Source of the DNA: Paulinella micropora
Taxonomy: Eukaryota; Cercozoa; Imbricatea; Euglyphida
Direction of reading: 5' to 3'
Length of the DNA stretch: 50,745 nt
Assembly (NCBI GenBank): GCA_009731375.1
Contig: BJOX01000351.1
Location: forward strand, 187,795-238,539
How positions within the stretch are numbered: position 1 is the stretch's first letter; every line of letters begins with the position of its first letter. The position numbers and the translations under genes are program-made. The notes under the pieces were generated by a model. It did no database searches, was not told where the DNA came from, and saw only the letters and a program-made list of their open reading frames with translations. This document shows positions 26,144 through 49,262 of this stretch, in pieces.

Positions 26144-27026
26144 CGATACAACAAGCTCAAATCTCAAATCGAGGACACCGGATGGACCTGCCACCTTCGA
26201 CCAATCGAATGCGGGGCTCGCGGCATGGTATCGTTCTCTGTTCATCGATGTTTCCGCGCCTTGGGTTTTTCCCATCCCCAATCCAAATCCCTTTGCTTCA
26301 AGCTATCCTCCTGCGTAGCTCGTTGCTCTTTTGCGATTTATCGCTCCTGTGCAGTCAAAAATTGGACTAATCTTCCTCTAGTCCGTATTGGTGACTGCAT
26401 TCCATCATAGCCGTCCAGTGTTGCATAGCCCGGGCTAGGTCCCTGCGGGGGTTTAGGCCTCATACAATGTCATNNNNNNNNNNNNNNNNNNNNNNNNNNN
26501 NNNNNNNNNNNNNNNNNNNNNNNNNNNNNNNNNNNNNNNNNNNNNNNNNNNNNNNNNNNNNNNNNNNNNNNNNNNNNNNNNNNNNNNNNNNNNNNNNNNN
26601 NNNNNNNNNNNNNNNNNNNNNNNNNNNNNNNNNNNNNNNNNNNNNNNNNNNNNNNNNNNNNNNNNNNNNNNNNNNNNNNNNNNNNNNNNNNNNNNNNNNN
26701 NNNNNNNNNNNNNNNNNNNNNNNNNNNNNNNNNNNNNNNNNNNNNNNNNNNNNNNNNNNNNNNNNNNNNNNNNNNNNNNNNNNNNNNNNNNNNNNNNNNN
26801 NNNNNNNNNNNNNNNNNNNNNNNNNNNNNNNNNNNNNNNNNNNNNNNNNNNNNNNNNNNNNNNNNNNNNNNNNNNNNNNNNNNNNNNNNNNNNNNNNNNN
26901 NNNNNNNNNNNNNNNNNNNNNNNNNNNNNNNNNNNNNNNNNNTGGGCATCGGGTTAATACTTTACCCACAGACTTCCTTGGTTGACGAAATCAGAAGCTC
27001 CTTTTTTCTGACATTAGTCGATATCT

Positions 27027-27028
<2 letters not shown>
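26144..27028 (+). mobile_element. LINE 3' end, copy 2, with C-terminal tail of the reverse-transcriptase protein
   Basis: An open frame from 26144 to the TAG at 26408-26410 (about 88 codons) opens RYNKLKSQIEDTGW and continues PIECGARGM. This is the R/K-Y-x2-L ... GW ... VGARG tail that follows the RT domain in many non-LTR retrotransposon proteins. Everything upstream is missing, as expected for 5' truncation. A 469-N gap (26474-26942) follows, then the 3' end shared with copy 1, ending GTCGATATCTC and then ATCT repeats. The clade is not assigned. Confidence 0.72.
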
Positions 27029-28170
<1,142 letters not shown>

Positions 28171-28259
28171 TTATGTGTGTACGTTTGTGTTTGATAAGGG
28201 ACTCGCACATGATGTTAGTAACGACCCCGATGCTCCAAAACAATTTCAGAATAGGTGCT

Positions 28260-29410
<1,151 letters not shown>

Positions 29411-30087
29411 TTCCATCACCATTTCTCTCTCCTTCTCTCGGAGGCTTTATGTTATATATGCATACATGTGCCTGTGCATTTGTGTGTCGGTCTATGTCAC
29501 GTAGTATCTGCATTCTGTGTTTCTTTTTTGTGTCAGTCTTTTTGTTGCCACCGATTAGTAGTACTTTTTATTTCTTTCCAAACAGTTTTCTTGTTTTAGA
29601 CAGCAGGAACTCTTTGTGTTTGTACAACTATCAGGATTTTTTATAAGCAATTATCTAAAGATTTCATCAACAGGAGAACGAAATGAACTTGATTACAAGC
29701 AAAATCATGTGGAAATTTAGATAAACGTATTTGGCCTATTATTAATATTGATTTAAACTGAGTCACGGTAGGCTTCAAACCGACTTTATTCTTTTGAGCT
29801 GGAACTTTCAACTTCTTTTCAAGTCAACTTCAAGTTCAACTAGTATTAATATTATTAATATTATGAATCGTGACAGTCGGACTCTCACACCCAGACCTGA
29901 GCGGGCGGCCTACGGTCACTTAAGCTCAGTTAAATATAACTCCCCACTCAACTTTACGAGTGGCAAGTATTTTATTAAAACTTGACAGAGCTTGCGTAAA
30001 ACTATTAATATTAATACGAGTGGCAAGCCTTAAGGTTTAAGTTCTATAAAAATATTATATGAGGCGACTCATTAATATTATTAATAA
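29411..30087. other. Intergenic, possible decayed transposon
   Basis: No gene seen. CCCCACTCAACTTTACGAGT at about 29942 resembles CCCACTCAGCTCTACGAGT near 30988, and ACGAGTGGCAAG recurs near 30018, so degenerate copies of some repeat may flank fold-back element F copy 2. Confidence 0.4.
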
Positions 30088-30375
30088 TAACATATTGCTG
30101 TTGACATTCAAGACAACAACAAAAATTAGTTTTTCATTTTTGTGTCAGATTTTCATTTTTGTGACAGTTTTTCATTTTTGTGACAAAAATTCAAATTTTC
30201 AAATTTAACGGTAACATTTCGCGAAAATTTACGATATTTTGCGGACGAATATAGCTGTTAATTTGAAAAATTCAAATTTTCACCCAAAATCAAAATTCCA
30301 ACCAAAACTGAAATTCCAACCAAAACAGAAAAATCAATTTTTTTTGTTGTCTTGAATGTCAACAGCAATATGTTA
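30088..30375. repeat. Fold-back element F, copy 2
   Basis: Perfect 30-base terminal inverted repeat beginning TAACATATTGCTGTTGACAT, with looser pairing inward. The core shares TAACGGTAACATTTCGCGAA and GCGGACGAATATAG with the copy at 16904-17183. The two copies differ in their outer arms, yet within each copy the arms match each other. Confidence 0.87.
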
Positions 30376-31158
30376 AAAGAGTGTCACTGATTGCGTAAAA
30401 AAATATTCAATAAAAGTTTGAAATAACTTGAAACTTGAAATTATGAATGACCTGAGACCGTGCCTGAGTAGTGTAGTAGTATTTATCAAGCTATTAACAT
30501 ATAATTCTCTATTTCAGTGTCGACTCAGCCATGATCATTTGAAGCATATGTACATATGTCAGTGGCAGCCTGAGCGCCGGGGGCCTGGGCCACCGAGCGG
30601 CGCCGAATCAGTCGGACCGGCGGGTCCGAGTGGCAGGAATCTCATAATTGAGTGAGCCGGGGCGGGCCACTGAGCAGTGAAAGGCTAGGACGCCGAGAGT
30701 CGGCGGCGGTCCGGCGGCGGGGTCCGGCCCAACCGTCATGTGACCGTAGCGGGGGCCGCGGGCGGCGCTCAGCCTGACTCGAAGTCACCGCCCAGTGGCA
30801 GCTGCCGCCTTTGACATTTTTACTGCAGTGACTGCTGACACGTCAGTCGGAAGCCGGACCTCGGCATTGATGCTAAACTGCATCGGGTCTCTGCATGACC
30901 TTAAATTGTGACTGCCTTTTTTTTTACACTTCATGTTTTCTCTTTTTGTATCAATCTCTAGGCTCTTCCATTTTATCTCTTCTGCTTCCCACTCAGCTCT
31001 ACGAGTGGCAAGTACAGTAATAATACTGCCATTGCTTATGGACAGTTTCACTACTGGTCACGATTTTCCGATTATTCAAAGAGAACAACCCCGGTGGCAA
31101 TGTTACAGATGCAGGGTATGTGTAACTCCCCAACACGTACTATTAACAAACAAAAGAG
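30376..31158. other. 3' flank of UBE2J with a GC-rich island
   Basis: 30565-30800 is strikingly GC-rich (CGG and CCG words) against an AT-rich background. No open frame or RNA could be supported. The stretch next to 31158 should hold the UBE2J 3' untranslated region. Confidence 0.4.
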
Positions 31159-40062
<8,904 letters not shown>

Positions 40063-40463
40063 GTTGCTGACGAGGCTGAATGGGAAGAGAGTTTTTTTGA
40101 TTTTTGATACCTTGTATGTGGACTTGGGCCGGCGAACGGGCAACCACTGCCTTTTTTTGGGGTGCGGTTTCCATTTCTCTCACAAAAAGTTGTGCCACCG
40201 CGACTAGCACTAGTACTAGAGCTTACTAGTAGTAGCACTACTCCTACTTACTAGTCCTAGTATTACTAGAACTCAGTAGCACTAGTACTAGAAGTAGCAC
40301 TAGTAGCAGCACTACAAAATGATTTTTACTTTGATTCCTACGTTTCAGTTTTACTTATTAATAAAACTTATATCACTCAAAAATTCAACTACACTTGTAA
40401 GTATAACTTTCAATTAAATTTTATTTGTTTTGAAAACCTCTAATTTCCTGCGTAACTGAGTGC
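40063..40463. other. UBE2J upstream region
   Basis: Probable promoter and 5' leader of UBE2J. 40201-40310 is built of CTAG and AGTAGCACTA words. No core promoter motif can be named. Confidence 0.4.
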
Positions 40464-40672
40464 TATTTGCTGTAATACCACTAACGATAGCTCAATAAAA
40501 AGTCTGTAATACAACCAAACACAGTCCTCAAGAATAAGAATAATGTCTCGTTGTATTAGCTCAGTGAAGCCGAAAAGGAAAACGGCAACAGACCAGCAAT
40601 AAAATGGCATCAGGTACAACATGATCCGGACAAATAATACTGAAAAACAGGCTGGTGCATCTGTCACTAGGA
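40464..40672 (-). repeat. Dispersed repeat R, copy 2
   Basis: Inverted copy of 12-212, sharing CAGTATTATTTGTCCGGA and ACGAGACATTATTCTTATTC-like blocks. It lies between the UBE2J start and the fibrillarin stop. Confidence 0.7.
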
Positions 40673-41438
40673 AAAGAATAGTTTTTACATGTTATCCGGG
40701 GGGTGATGCCTACATTGCCACGCTATCGCTAACAACATTTTAAATATCAGAATATATATTTTTATTGTAATAAGAAAGTAATTGTTTTGGAAGCGATAGC
40801 GAGAACTGTAATAGGAAAATGAAAGGTGACTGATATCAAGAGATATATGTTAAAAAATAAATAAAATATTAAAAAAAGCTTTCACATTTTCAAATCATGT
40901 AGAGACCGGATTACAAAATTAATTTTATTACCTGCACCTTTCGTGATGTACGCAAACACGATAATAAGCTGATGTTTAATTTTAGTATTTTCAAAATTGA
41001 TATTTATATGTCACAAAGAAACATATAGACGAGAAAGAAAGAGTGAAGAAAGAGCGAAAGAAAAAGAAAGGATTTTTTTGTGACTTATGAAGAACGTCCT
41101 CAGTAAAGAAAACATCACATAATAAGCAAACAACCAAACAAAAAAACAAAAACAAAAACAAACAAACAAACAAAAAAACAAGAAGTTTACAGAACATGAA
41201 GTACCGGTTCATACAACACAAATTGAAACAGAAACAAAACAGGAAGTGAAGGGGGAAAATTGATGAGAGGCGTTGCTCTGTTCTATGCGCTACTGCTAGC
41301 ATAGTCCAAACGCTTGCACCAAGTTTGCTATGCATAACACTGGAACAAGCTCAGAAGAAAAAAGAAGGATGCGGAGAGGAAGAGAACTTGGGATTGGGGG
41401 CGGGGGATGGTAGGTAGGTATATTATGAGTGAGTAATT
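40673..41438. other. Fibrillarin 3' flank
   Basis: AT-rich, with AAGAAAG and CAAACAAAC runs at 41030-41180. Some of it should be the fibrillarin 3' untranslated region. No gene seen. Confidence 0.4.
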
Positions 41439-42370
41439 TTAGTCTTCGTCCTTCTTCTTGGGTGCACGGTACGCGCCCGTAACCTAGCACAAGGAAAAAC
41501 AAAAAGTGAGACAGAAAGGAAAGAAAAAAAAGAAAGGAAAAAAGAAAGGAAAAAAGAAAAGAAAAGATAAGTTACCACTGCGTGGTCTCGCTCGTAGGGC
41601 TCCAGAGTGACATACTGCTTTGGCTTCATTCCCATTTCCTAGGTACGTATGTATAGTATGATATATACACAAGTGCATAAGTGCATAGTTACATACTACT
41701 TAGTTCATGCCATTTCCCATGCAGATATGTTTGTTTAACATAACAACAAAACTTCCTAAGCCGATATGTTTATAAGTTTGCATAACATAACAACAAAGGC
41801 AACAGAAGTCACCTTCAGTTTCTTGATCTCACTGGCGAACACTGCTTCAGCCGGCACAGTGGAATCGATACAGTTTGCCTATCACACACATTATAGGTAC
41901 ATGCATGTATGTATGTATGTATGTATGTATGTTTATCACTGGCGAACCGGCACAGTGAAATCGATACAGTTTGCCTACCACACACATTATACGTAGATGT
42001 ATGTATGTATGTATGTATTTCACTGGCGAACACAGCTTCAGTCGGCACAGTGGAATCGATACAGTTTGCCTATCACACACATTATACGTACATGTATGTA
42101 TGTATATGTGTGTATGTCTGTATGTCTGTATGTATGTCTGTATGTATGTATGTATGTATGTATGTATGTATGTACGTATGTATGTATGTATGTATGTACG
42201 TACGTATGTATTCATGTATGTATTCTTGTGTGTATTCTTGTATGCATGCATGTACGTATGAGTGTGTATGTATGTAAGTATGTATGTATGTATGTACGTA
42301 CGTAAGTACGTACGTAACGTACGTACGTTACCGTACGTACGTTTACGTACGTTACGAACGTAACGTAACG

Positions 42371-42401
<31 letters not shown>

Positions 42402-42561
42402 TGCATGTTATGCATGCTATGTATGCATATCTGTATGTATGTATGTATGTATGTATGTATGCATGCATGTATGTTATGTTATACCTTGATAGAGATAACG
42501 AAGTGTCCGCCGTTCTTGAGGAAGTACTGCGCGTTATGAGCTACGATTCAAGCAATCAATA

Positions 42562-42593
<32 letters not shown>

Positions 42594-42999
42594 GATCAAG
42601 CAATCAAGCAATCAAGCAATCAACCATGCAATCAAGCAATCAAACAATCAAGAATCAACCAATCAACCAACCAACTAACCAACCAACCAAACCCAACCCA
42701 ACCCAACCCAAAGCAACCCAACCCAACCCAACCCACCCCATCCCACCCCACCCCACCAACCAAGCAACCAAGCACCAAGCAAACAAGCAAACAAGCAACC
42801 AAGCAACCAAGCAACCAAGCAACCAATCAAACCAATCAACTCAATCAACTCAATCAACTCAATCAACTCAGTCAACTCAATCAACTCAATCAACTCAATC
42901 AAATCAATCAAATCAATCAAATCAATCAAACAAATCAATCAACCAATCAACCAATCAACCAATCAACCAATCAACCAATCAACCAACCAACCAACCAAC

Positions 43000-43035
<36 letters not shown>

Positions 43036-43063
43036 CAATAAATCAATAATCAATCAATCAATC

Positions 43064-43102
<39 letters not shown>

Positions 43103-43133
43103 TCAAATCAAATCAAATCAAATCAAATCAATA

Positions 43134-43172
<39 letters not shown>

Positions 43173-43208
43173 TCAAATCAAATCAAATCAAATCAAATCA
43201 AATCAATA

Positions 43209-43272
<64 letters not shown>

Positions 43273-43282
43273 CAATCAATCA

Positions 43283-43335
<53 letters not shown>

Positions 43336-44461
43336 GTCAATCAACCTACCTACGATACGAGACTGGTCGGGCTGGGCCACGTCGGCGAAAATCACATCCA
43401 CCATACCCACCAACATCCGATACTTGAGGGGATAGCTAGATAAAAACACATCCACCATACCCACCAACATCCGATACTTGAGGGGATAGCTAGATAAAAA
43501 CACATCCACCATACCCACCAACATGCGATACTTGAGGGGATAGCTAGATAAAAATTATGTTGCATGTATGGTGTGTATGTATGTTTGTATGCGTAACTAT
43601 CCATTCCCACCAACACCCGATACTTGAGGGGATAGCTAAAATAAAAAATTTGTTGCATGTATGGTGTGTATTTATGCTTGTATGCATAACTTTCCACCAT
43701 ACCCACCAACAGAGCAGATAGCAAGATACATGCATGCACGCATGGATAGATAAATAGATAGGTAGGTAGGTAGGTAGGTAGGTAGGTAGATAGATAGATA
43801 GATAGATCGATAGATAGATAGATAGATAGATATATATGGAATGTTTTATAGGTAGAACAACTACCATAACCACCACCACCTGATACTGGAGTGGATAGCT
43901 ATGTATGTGTGTATAGAAGAAGAGAAAAAAGAAGAAGGAGAAGAAGAAGAAGAAGAAGAAGAAGAAGGCAATCTTGGTGGACCGCGCATCCTCGACGATG
44001 GGGATGATGTTGGTTCGGTTTTTGGCTACACCAATAAGATCTCGACCAGACCTGCCAAGAAAGTCGCCAAACCAAGGAAGGATATAAAGGAAGAAAGGAA
44101 GAAAGAAGCAAGCAAGAAAGCAAGAAACAAAGGAAGGAAGGAGAAGGAAGGAAGGAAGGAAGGAAGGAAGGAAGGAAGGAAGGAGGAAGGAAGGAAGGAA
44201 GGAAGGAAGGAAGGAAAAACGTGAGAAGTAATTGATCAAATAAATCAGATAGATACCCGACCTGCCAAAAAATCATCAAATAGATCAAACAGATCAAATA
44301 GATAAGATAGATGAGATAGATCAGATAGATCAAAAAGGGCAATAATAATAGTAATAGTAATAGTAATAGTAATAGTAAAAGTAATAGTAATAGTAATAGT
44401 AAAAGTAATAGTAATAGTAATAGTAGTAGTAGTGGTAGTAGTGGTAGTAGTAGTAGTAGTA

Positions 44462-44516
<55 letters not shown>

Positions 44517-44947
44517 TATAATAATAAGAAGAAGAACCAGGACAGAGGAGGTATAAGAATTAGCATTTTCACACGTAAACGAAGCATAAAGTAATTATGT
44601 AATATATTCATTCATTTACGCATGTATGTGCCTATGAGTCGACGTATTCGAAAAGTCGACAGCTATGTACTAATTTATACATGTTATTTATCATGTGATA
44701 GATAGATAGATATAGATATAGAAATAGATATAGATAGATAGGTAGGTAGGTAGGTAGGTAGGTAGGTAGGTAGATAGAGAGATAGATAATTAGATAGATA
44801 ATTAGATTATTAGATTATTAGATTAGATTAGATAAGATTAGATTAGATAAGATTAGATGGATGGATGGATGGATGGATGGATAGATGGATAGATGGATAG
44901 ATAGATAGATAGATAGATGGATGGATGGATGGATGGATGGATAGATG

Positions 44948-44988
<41 letters not shown>

Positions 44989-45017
44989 GTAGGTAGGTAG
45001 GTAGGTAGGTAGGTAGG

Positions 45018-45054
<37 letters not shown>

Positions 45055-45589
45055 GGATAGATAGATATAGATGGATGGATAGATATCGATAGATAGATAG
45101 GTAGATAGGTAGTTGGTATAAATCGACCTGTTTGAGAATTCGACAACGTAGACTAAGCCTTCCGGCCGATAGATAGATAGATATAGATGGATGGATAGAT
45201 AGGTAGATATCGATAGATAGATAGGTAGATAGGTAGATAGTATAAATCGACCTGTTTGAGAATTCGACAGCGTAGACTAAGCCCTCAGGCCGATAGATAG
45301 ATATATATAGACGGATGGATAGATAGGTAGATATCGATAGATAGAGGTAAATAATAAATCGACCTGTTTGAGAATTCGACAGCGTAGACTAAGCCCTCAG
45401 GCCCGACGAAGATAGGTAGATATCGATAGATAGATAGGTAGATAGGTATATAGTATAAATCGACCTGTTTGAGAATTCGACAGCGTAGACTAAGCCCTCA
45501 GGTCCGACTAAGTCCGAACAATGTGACACTGTTGTACCTGTGCATGAGTGTAGATACAATTAGATGCATAGGGAGGGGGGGAGGGAGGA

Positions 45590-45629
<40 letters not shown>

Positions 45630-46077
45630 AGGGAGGGAGAGAGAGAGGGAGAGAGAGAGAGAGAGNNNNNNNNNNGGGACGAAGGGAAGCGAGGGGAGCG
45701 AGGGAGGGGAGGGAGGGAAGGGACGAAGGGAAGCGAGGGGAGCGAGGGAGGGGAGGGAGGGAAGGGACGAAGGGAAGCGAGGGGAGCGAGGGAGGGGAGG
45801 GAGGGAAGGGACGAAGGGAAGCGAGGGGAGCGAGGGAGGGGAGGGAGGGAAGGGACGAAGGGAAGCGAGGGGAGCGAGGGAGGGGAGGGAGGGAAGGGAC
45901 GAAGGGAAGCGAGGGGAGCGAGGGAGGGGAGGGAGGGAAGGGACGAAGGGAAGCGAGGGGAGCGAGGGAGGGGAGGGAGGGAAGGGACGAAGGGAAGCGA
46001 GGGGAGCGAGGGAGGGGAGGGAGGGAGAGCGAGTGAGCGAGCGAGCGAGCGAGGGAGGGAGGAGGGAGGGAGGGAGG

Positions 46078-46115
<38 letters not shown>

Positions 46116-46515
46116 AGAGGCCGCGCCCAGGTACAGGAGCTTGGATCCTGGCTCAATCCAGATATCCTTGACACCACCTTGACAGCCACGACACAATAAA
46201 ATGTGTGTGTGTGTGTGTTTGTTTGTATGCATGTATGTATGGGTGTGTGCCTTTCTGTGTGTGTGTGTGTGTGCTGTGTTGTGTTGTGTTGTGTTGTGTG
46301 TTGTTGTGTTGTGTTGGTGTATGTGTGTGTGTGTGCGTGCGTGTGTGTGTGCGTGCGTGCGTGTGTGTGTGTGTGGGTGTGTGTGGTGTGTGTGTGTGTG
46401 TTGTGTGTGTGTGTGTGTGTGTGTGTTGTGTGTGTGTGTTGTGTGTGTGTGTGTGTGTGTGTTGTGTGTGTGTGTCTGTGAGTGTGTGTGTGTATGTGTG
46501 TGTGTGTGTGCGTGC

Positions 46516-46588
<73 letters not shown>

Positions 46589-47141
46589 TGTGTGAAGCGA
46601 CCAACAATGGCAGCAGCCAGTTTGGAGCGGAACGGATTCCATACACGGTATTCAATCTTGGTCTCTCCTTCCTCCACTGGGATGCGTTTTTCCCCGTAAA
46701 CAGACTTGCCCATGTTCATGTTGAGCGTACACAGGGCATCCTCACCTTTGCCCTGTACAGTCATGGAGTGATCAGCTAAAACATGAAACTGATGCACCGA
46801 CCTTGGCAATAAACACTCCTGGGAATCGATGCTTCTCAATCTGCACCTTGGCACCGCCTTTCATGCCTCCTCTGCCGCCCCTGCCTCCACCTCGGCCTCC
46901 TCTGCCACCTCTGCCTCCACCTCGGCCACCACCTCTTCCTCCCCTGCTGCCTCCTCTGCTACCCCCGCGGCTGCCCCCGCGGCCGCCGCCACCGCCGCCT
47001 CGACTTCCTCCTCGACCACCGCGTGATCCACCTCGGCCTCCTGAAGAGTAGAAATATGATATATACGAGATGAAGGTTGTTGAATGCTTTGCATGCAGCG
47101 AAAGAAAAAGGATTACCGCCTCCTCTGCCACCGAAGGACAT
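41439..47141 (-). CDS. FBL: Fibrillarin, complete, 11 exons
   Basis: Exons: 47141-47117, 47040-46802, 46752-46602, 46177-46115, 45537-45465, 44051-43983, 43435-43350, 42540-42485, 41878-41813, 41638-41576, 41483-41439. All junctions are GT-AG with agreeing phases; the total is 936 bases, 311 residues, close to the usual 320. Residues 1-67 are the Arg/Gly-rich GAR domain. The methyltransferase fold follows, with [23 protein letters not shown], the SAM-binding [38 protein letters not shown] (about 222-230), GGHFVISIK and [11 protein letters not shown]. Fibrillarin is the 2'-O-methyltransferase of box C/D snoRNPs in the nucleolus and acts in rRNA processing. Intron 2 is only 49 bases; the others are swollen with repeats and partial exon copies. 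It is divergent from PWP1. Confidence 0.96.
41937..42092 (-). repeat. Two partial copies of fibrillarin exon 9
   Basis: About 95 and 191 bases upstream (gene sense) of exon 41878-41813, the acceptor and exon 5' part recur (CAGTTTGCC at 41871, 41967 and 42062). They end before the GAGATCAAG part. One copy lacks a dozen internal bases. GTAT repeat separates the copies. Confidence 0.9.
42100..42470. repeat. GTAT and ACGT arrays in fibrillarin intron 8
   Basis: GTAT repeat with a self-complementary ACGT/GTAACG core at 42295-42372. Confidence 0.95.
42550..43340. repeat. CAAT, CAAC and TCAAA arrays filling fibrillarin intron 7
   Basis: Nearly the whole 809-base intron is CAAT repeat with CCAAC, CTCAAT and TCAAA variant blocks. 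The sense strand is therefore TTGATTGA up to 43340. Confidence 0.95.
43436..43712 (-). repeat. Partial copies of fibrillarin exon 7, 54-bp in-frame units
   Basis: Upstream of exon 43435-43350, two further complete 54-base units repeat the acceptor TTTTTATCTAG and the first 41 or so exon bases. Each reads [18 protein letters not shown] without a stop and in the frame of the exon. Two more diverged fragments lie near 43595-43645 and 43690-43712. Confidence 0.93.
43915..44285. repeat. GAA and GGAA arrays and an acceptor copy around fibrillarin exon 6
   Basis: GAA repeat (43918-43967) lies just downstream of the exon and GGAA repeat (44128-44217) upstream. At about 44256-44276 the acceptor region of exon 6 is repeated (sense TTTTTTGGCAGGTCGGG). 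Confidence 0.85.
44338..44530. repeat. AGTAAT/ATA trinucleotide array
   Basis: GTAATA, AGT and AAT repeats in fibrillarin intron 5. Confidence 0.95.
44695..45110. repeat. GATA/GGTA/GATG array in fibrillarin intron 5
   Basis: GATA-family units with GATTA and GGTA blocks. They continue between the exon 5 copies to about 45450. Confidence 0.95.
45121..45405 (-). repeat. Three partial copies of fibrillarin exon 5
   Basis: Downstream of exon 45537-45465, its last 35-45 bases with the donor recur three times. AATCGACCTG marks 45121, 45245 and 45357, against 45458 for the exon, so spacings are 124, 112 and 101. GATA repeat fills the spaces. Confidence 0.93.
45676..46028. repeat. 44-bp purine-rich minisatellite
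   Basis: Eight near-identical 44-base units (beginning GGGACGAAGGGAAGCG) in fibrillarin intron 4, bounded by a ten-N gap and a GA/GC-rich run. Confidence 0.95.
46200..46595. repeat. GT array in fibrillarin intron 3
   Basis: About 400 bases of GT repeat with GTTGT and GTGC variants, filling the intron between exons 46752-46602 and 46177-46115. Confidence 0.95.
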
Positions 47142-47639
47142 GATCTAATCGCAACATCAACAGAGGATTCATGAGACACTGAATTCGCATTCATGTTATC
47201 TCGAACAAACAACACACAAGATAATCACTGCACACACCCACACACGAGACATTTTTATGATGCGAAAACATTGCCGTGGAGGGGAAAATGGCAAGCGCAT
47301 AGCAAAACACGGCATTTCATCCTTTCTTTTCGAGTTGACACTCCTTTCCTCTTTTCCACCTGGATCAGACTTGGATCCTTCTCCATGACTTGCTTTGCTG
47401 GTGCTGCCATATCTTAAAATTCTCGTTTATCTTCAACCTTTTTGTCTTCGGAGGCTAATTCTCTGTTCCCTTGTACCGAAGATGCTAGGAAAAGTCAGTC
47501 TCTCTTACGCTAACTCACAAGCGAAAGCTTTCATCGCCCTCTTTTACGTCTTTTCCTGTGATATTCGATACGTTTAGGAACACCAAAACAAGGAAAACAA
47601 ATAAGGCCAGCGACAAAGAGGAGACTAAAACACGCAGAA
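47142..47639. promoter_or_regulatory. Shared upstream region of fibrillarin and PWP1
   Basis: 498 bases separate the two divergent start codons. Unlike the surrounding introns it is free of microsatellites. No TATA box or named motif is evident, but with start codons this close the two genes must share a bidirectional regulatory region. Confidence 0.7.
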
Positions 47640-47826
47640 ATGATCAGCTGCTTGGCCTGGGTGCCGAAAGGCAAGGCTAAGGAAGTACCTGACAAGATGG
47701 AGCTGACAGAAGCCGAGATGGAGCTCCTAGTCCAGGTGCAATTCCCTTTTTGTCGTCTCCCTCTCTCTCTTTCTTTCTTTCTCTTTCTTTCTCTCTCTTT
47801 CTCTCTCTCTCTCTCACACTCTCTCA

Positions 47827-47901
<75 letters not shown>

Positions 47902-48789
47902 NNNNNNNNNNNNNNNNNNNNNNNNNNNNNNNNNNNNNNNNNNNNNNNNNNNNNNNNNNNNNNNNNNNNNNNNNNNNNNNNNNNNNNNNNNNNNNNNNNN
48001 NNNNNNNNNNNNNNNNNNNNNNNNNNNNNNNNNNNNNNNNNNNNNNNNNNNNNNNNNNNNNNNNNNNNNNNNNNNNNNNNNNNNNNNNNNNNNNNNNNNN
48101 NNNNNNNNNNNNNNNNNNNNNNNNNNNNNNNNNNNNNNNNNNNNNNNNNNNNNNNNNNNNNNNNNNNNNNNNNNNNNNNNNNNNNNNNNNNNNNNNNNNN
48201 NNNNNNNNNNNNNNNNNNNNNNNNNNNNNNNNNNNNNNNNNNNNNNNNNNNNNNNNNNNNNNNNNNNNNNNNNNNNNNNNNNNNNNNNNNNNNNNNNNNN
48301 NNNNNNNNNNNNNNNNNNNNNNNNNNNNNNNNNNNNNNNNNNNNNNNNNNNNNNNNNNNNNNNNNNNNNNNNNNNNNNNNNNNNNNNNNNNNNNNNNNNN
48401 NNNNNNNNNNNNNNNNNNNNNNNNNNNNNNNNNNNNNNNNNNNNNNNNNNNNNNNNNNNNNNNNNNNNNNNNNNNNNNNNNNNNNNNNNNNNNNNNNNNN
48501 NNNNNNNNNNNNNNNNNNNNNNNNNNNNNNNNNNNNNNNNNNNNNNNNNNNNNNNNNNNNNNNNNNNNNNNNNNNNNNNNNNNNNNNNNNNNNNNNNNNN
48601 NNNNNNNNNNNNNNNNNNNNNNNNNNNNNNNNNNNNNNNNNNNNNNNNNNNNNNNNNNNNNNNNNNNNNNNNNNNNNNNNNNNNNNNNNNNNNNNNNNNN
48701 NNNNNNNNNNNNNNNNNNNNNNNNNNNNNNNNNNNNNNNNNNNNNNNNNNNNNNNNNNNNNNNNNNNNNNNNNNNNNNNNNNNNNNNNN

Positions 48790-48830
<41 letters not shown>

Positions 48831-48987
48831 ATAGAGTAAGAGAGATGGATAGACGGATGGATAGATGGGTGGAAATGATAGAGAAATCGAAAGAGTGTAT
48901 ACATGTGTTGCGTATCTTTAGAAACAGAAAGAAATGTCATTGGAGTCCTCACAAGCCACGGAGGGAACGCAGAAGAGGTATTGTCAG

Positions 48988-49033
<46 letters not shown>

Positions 49034-49219
49034 GGTGTTGGTGTTGGTGTTGGTTTTGTTTTTGTTGTTGTTTTTGTTGTTGTTTTTGTTGTTGTTTTTG
49101 TTGTTGTTTTTGTTGTTGTTGCTGCTGTTGTTGTTGATGATGATGATGATGATGTTGTTGTTGTTATTATTACTATTATTATTATTATTATAGTTGTTAT
49201 TGTTGTTGCTGCTGTTCTT

Positions 49220-49262
<43 letters not shown>

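Noticed and set aside
30565-30800. A CpG island promoter or rRNA fragment
   Set aside because: The stretch is GC-rich but has no recognisable rRNA block and no gene starts nearby; UBE2J ends here.
42626-43021. Open frame rich in NQPT repeats
   Set aside because: It translates the CAAT/CAAC array inside fibrillarin intron 7 on the opposite strand.
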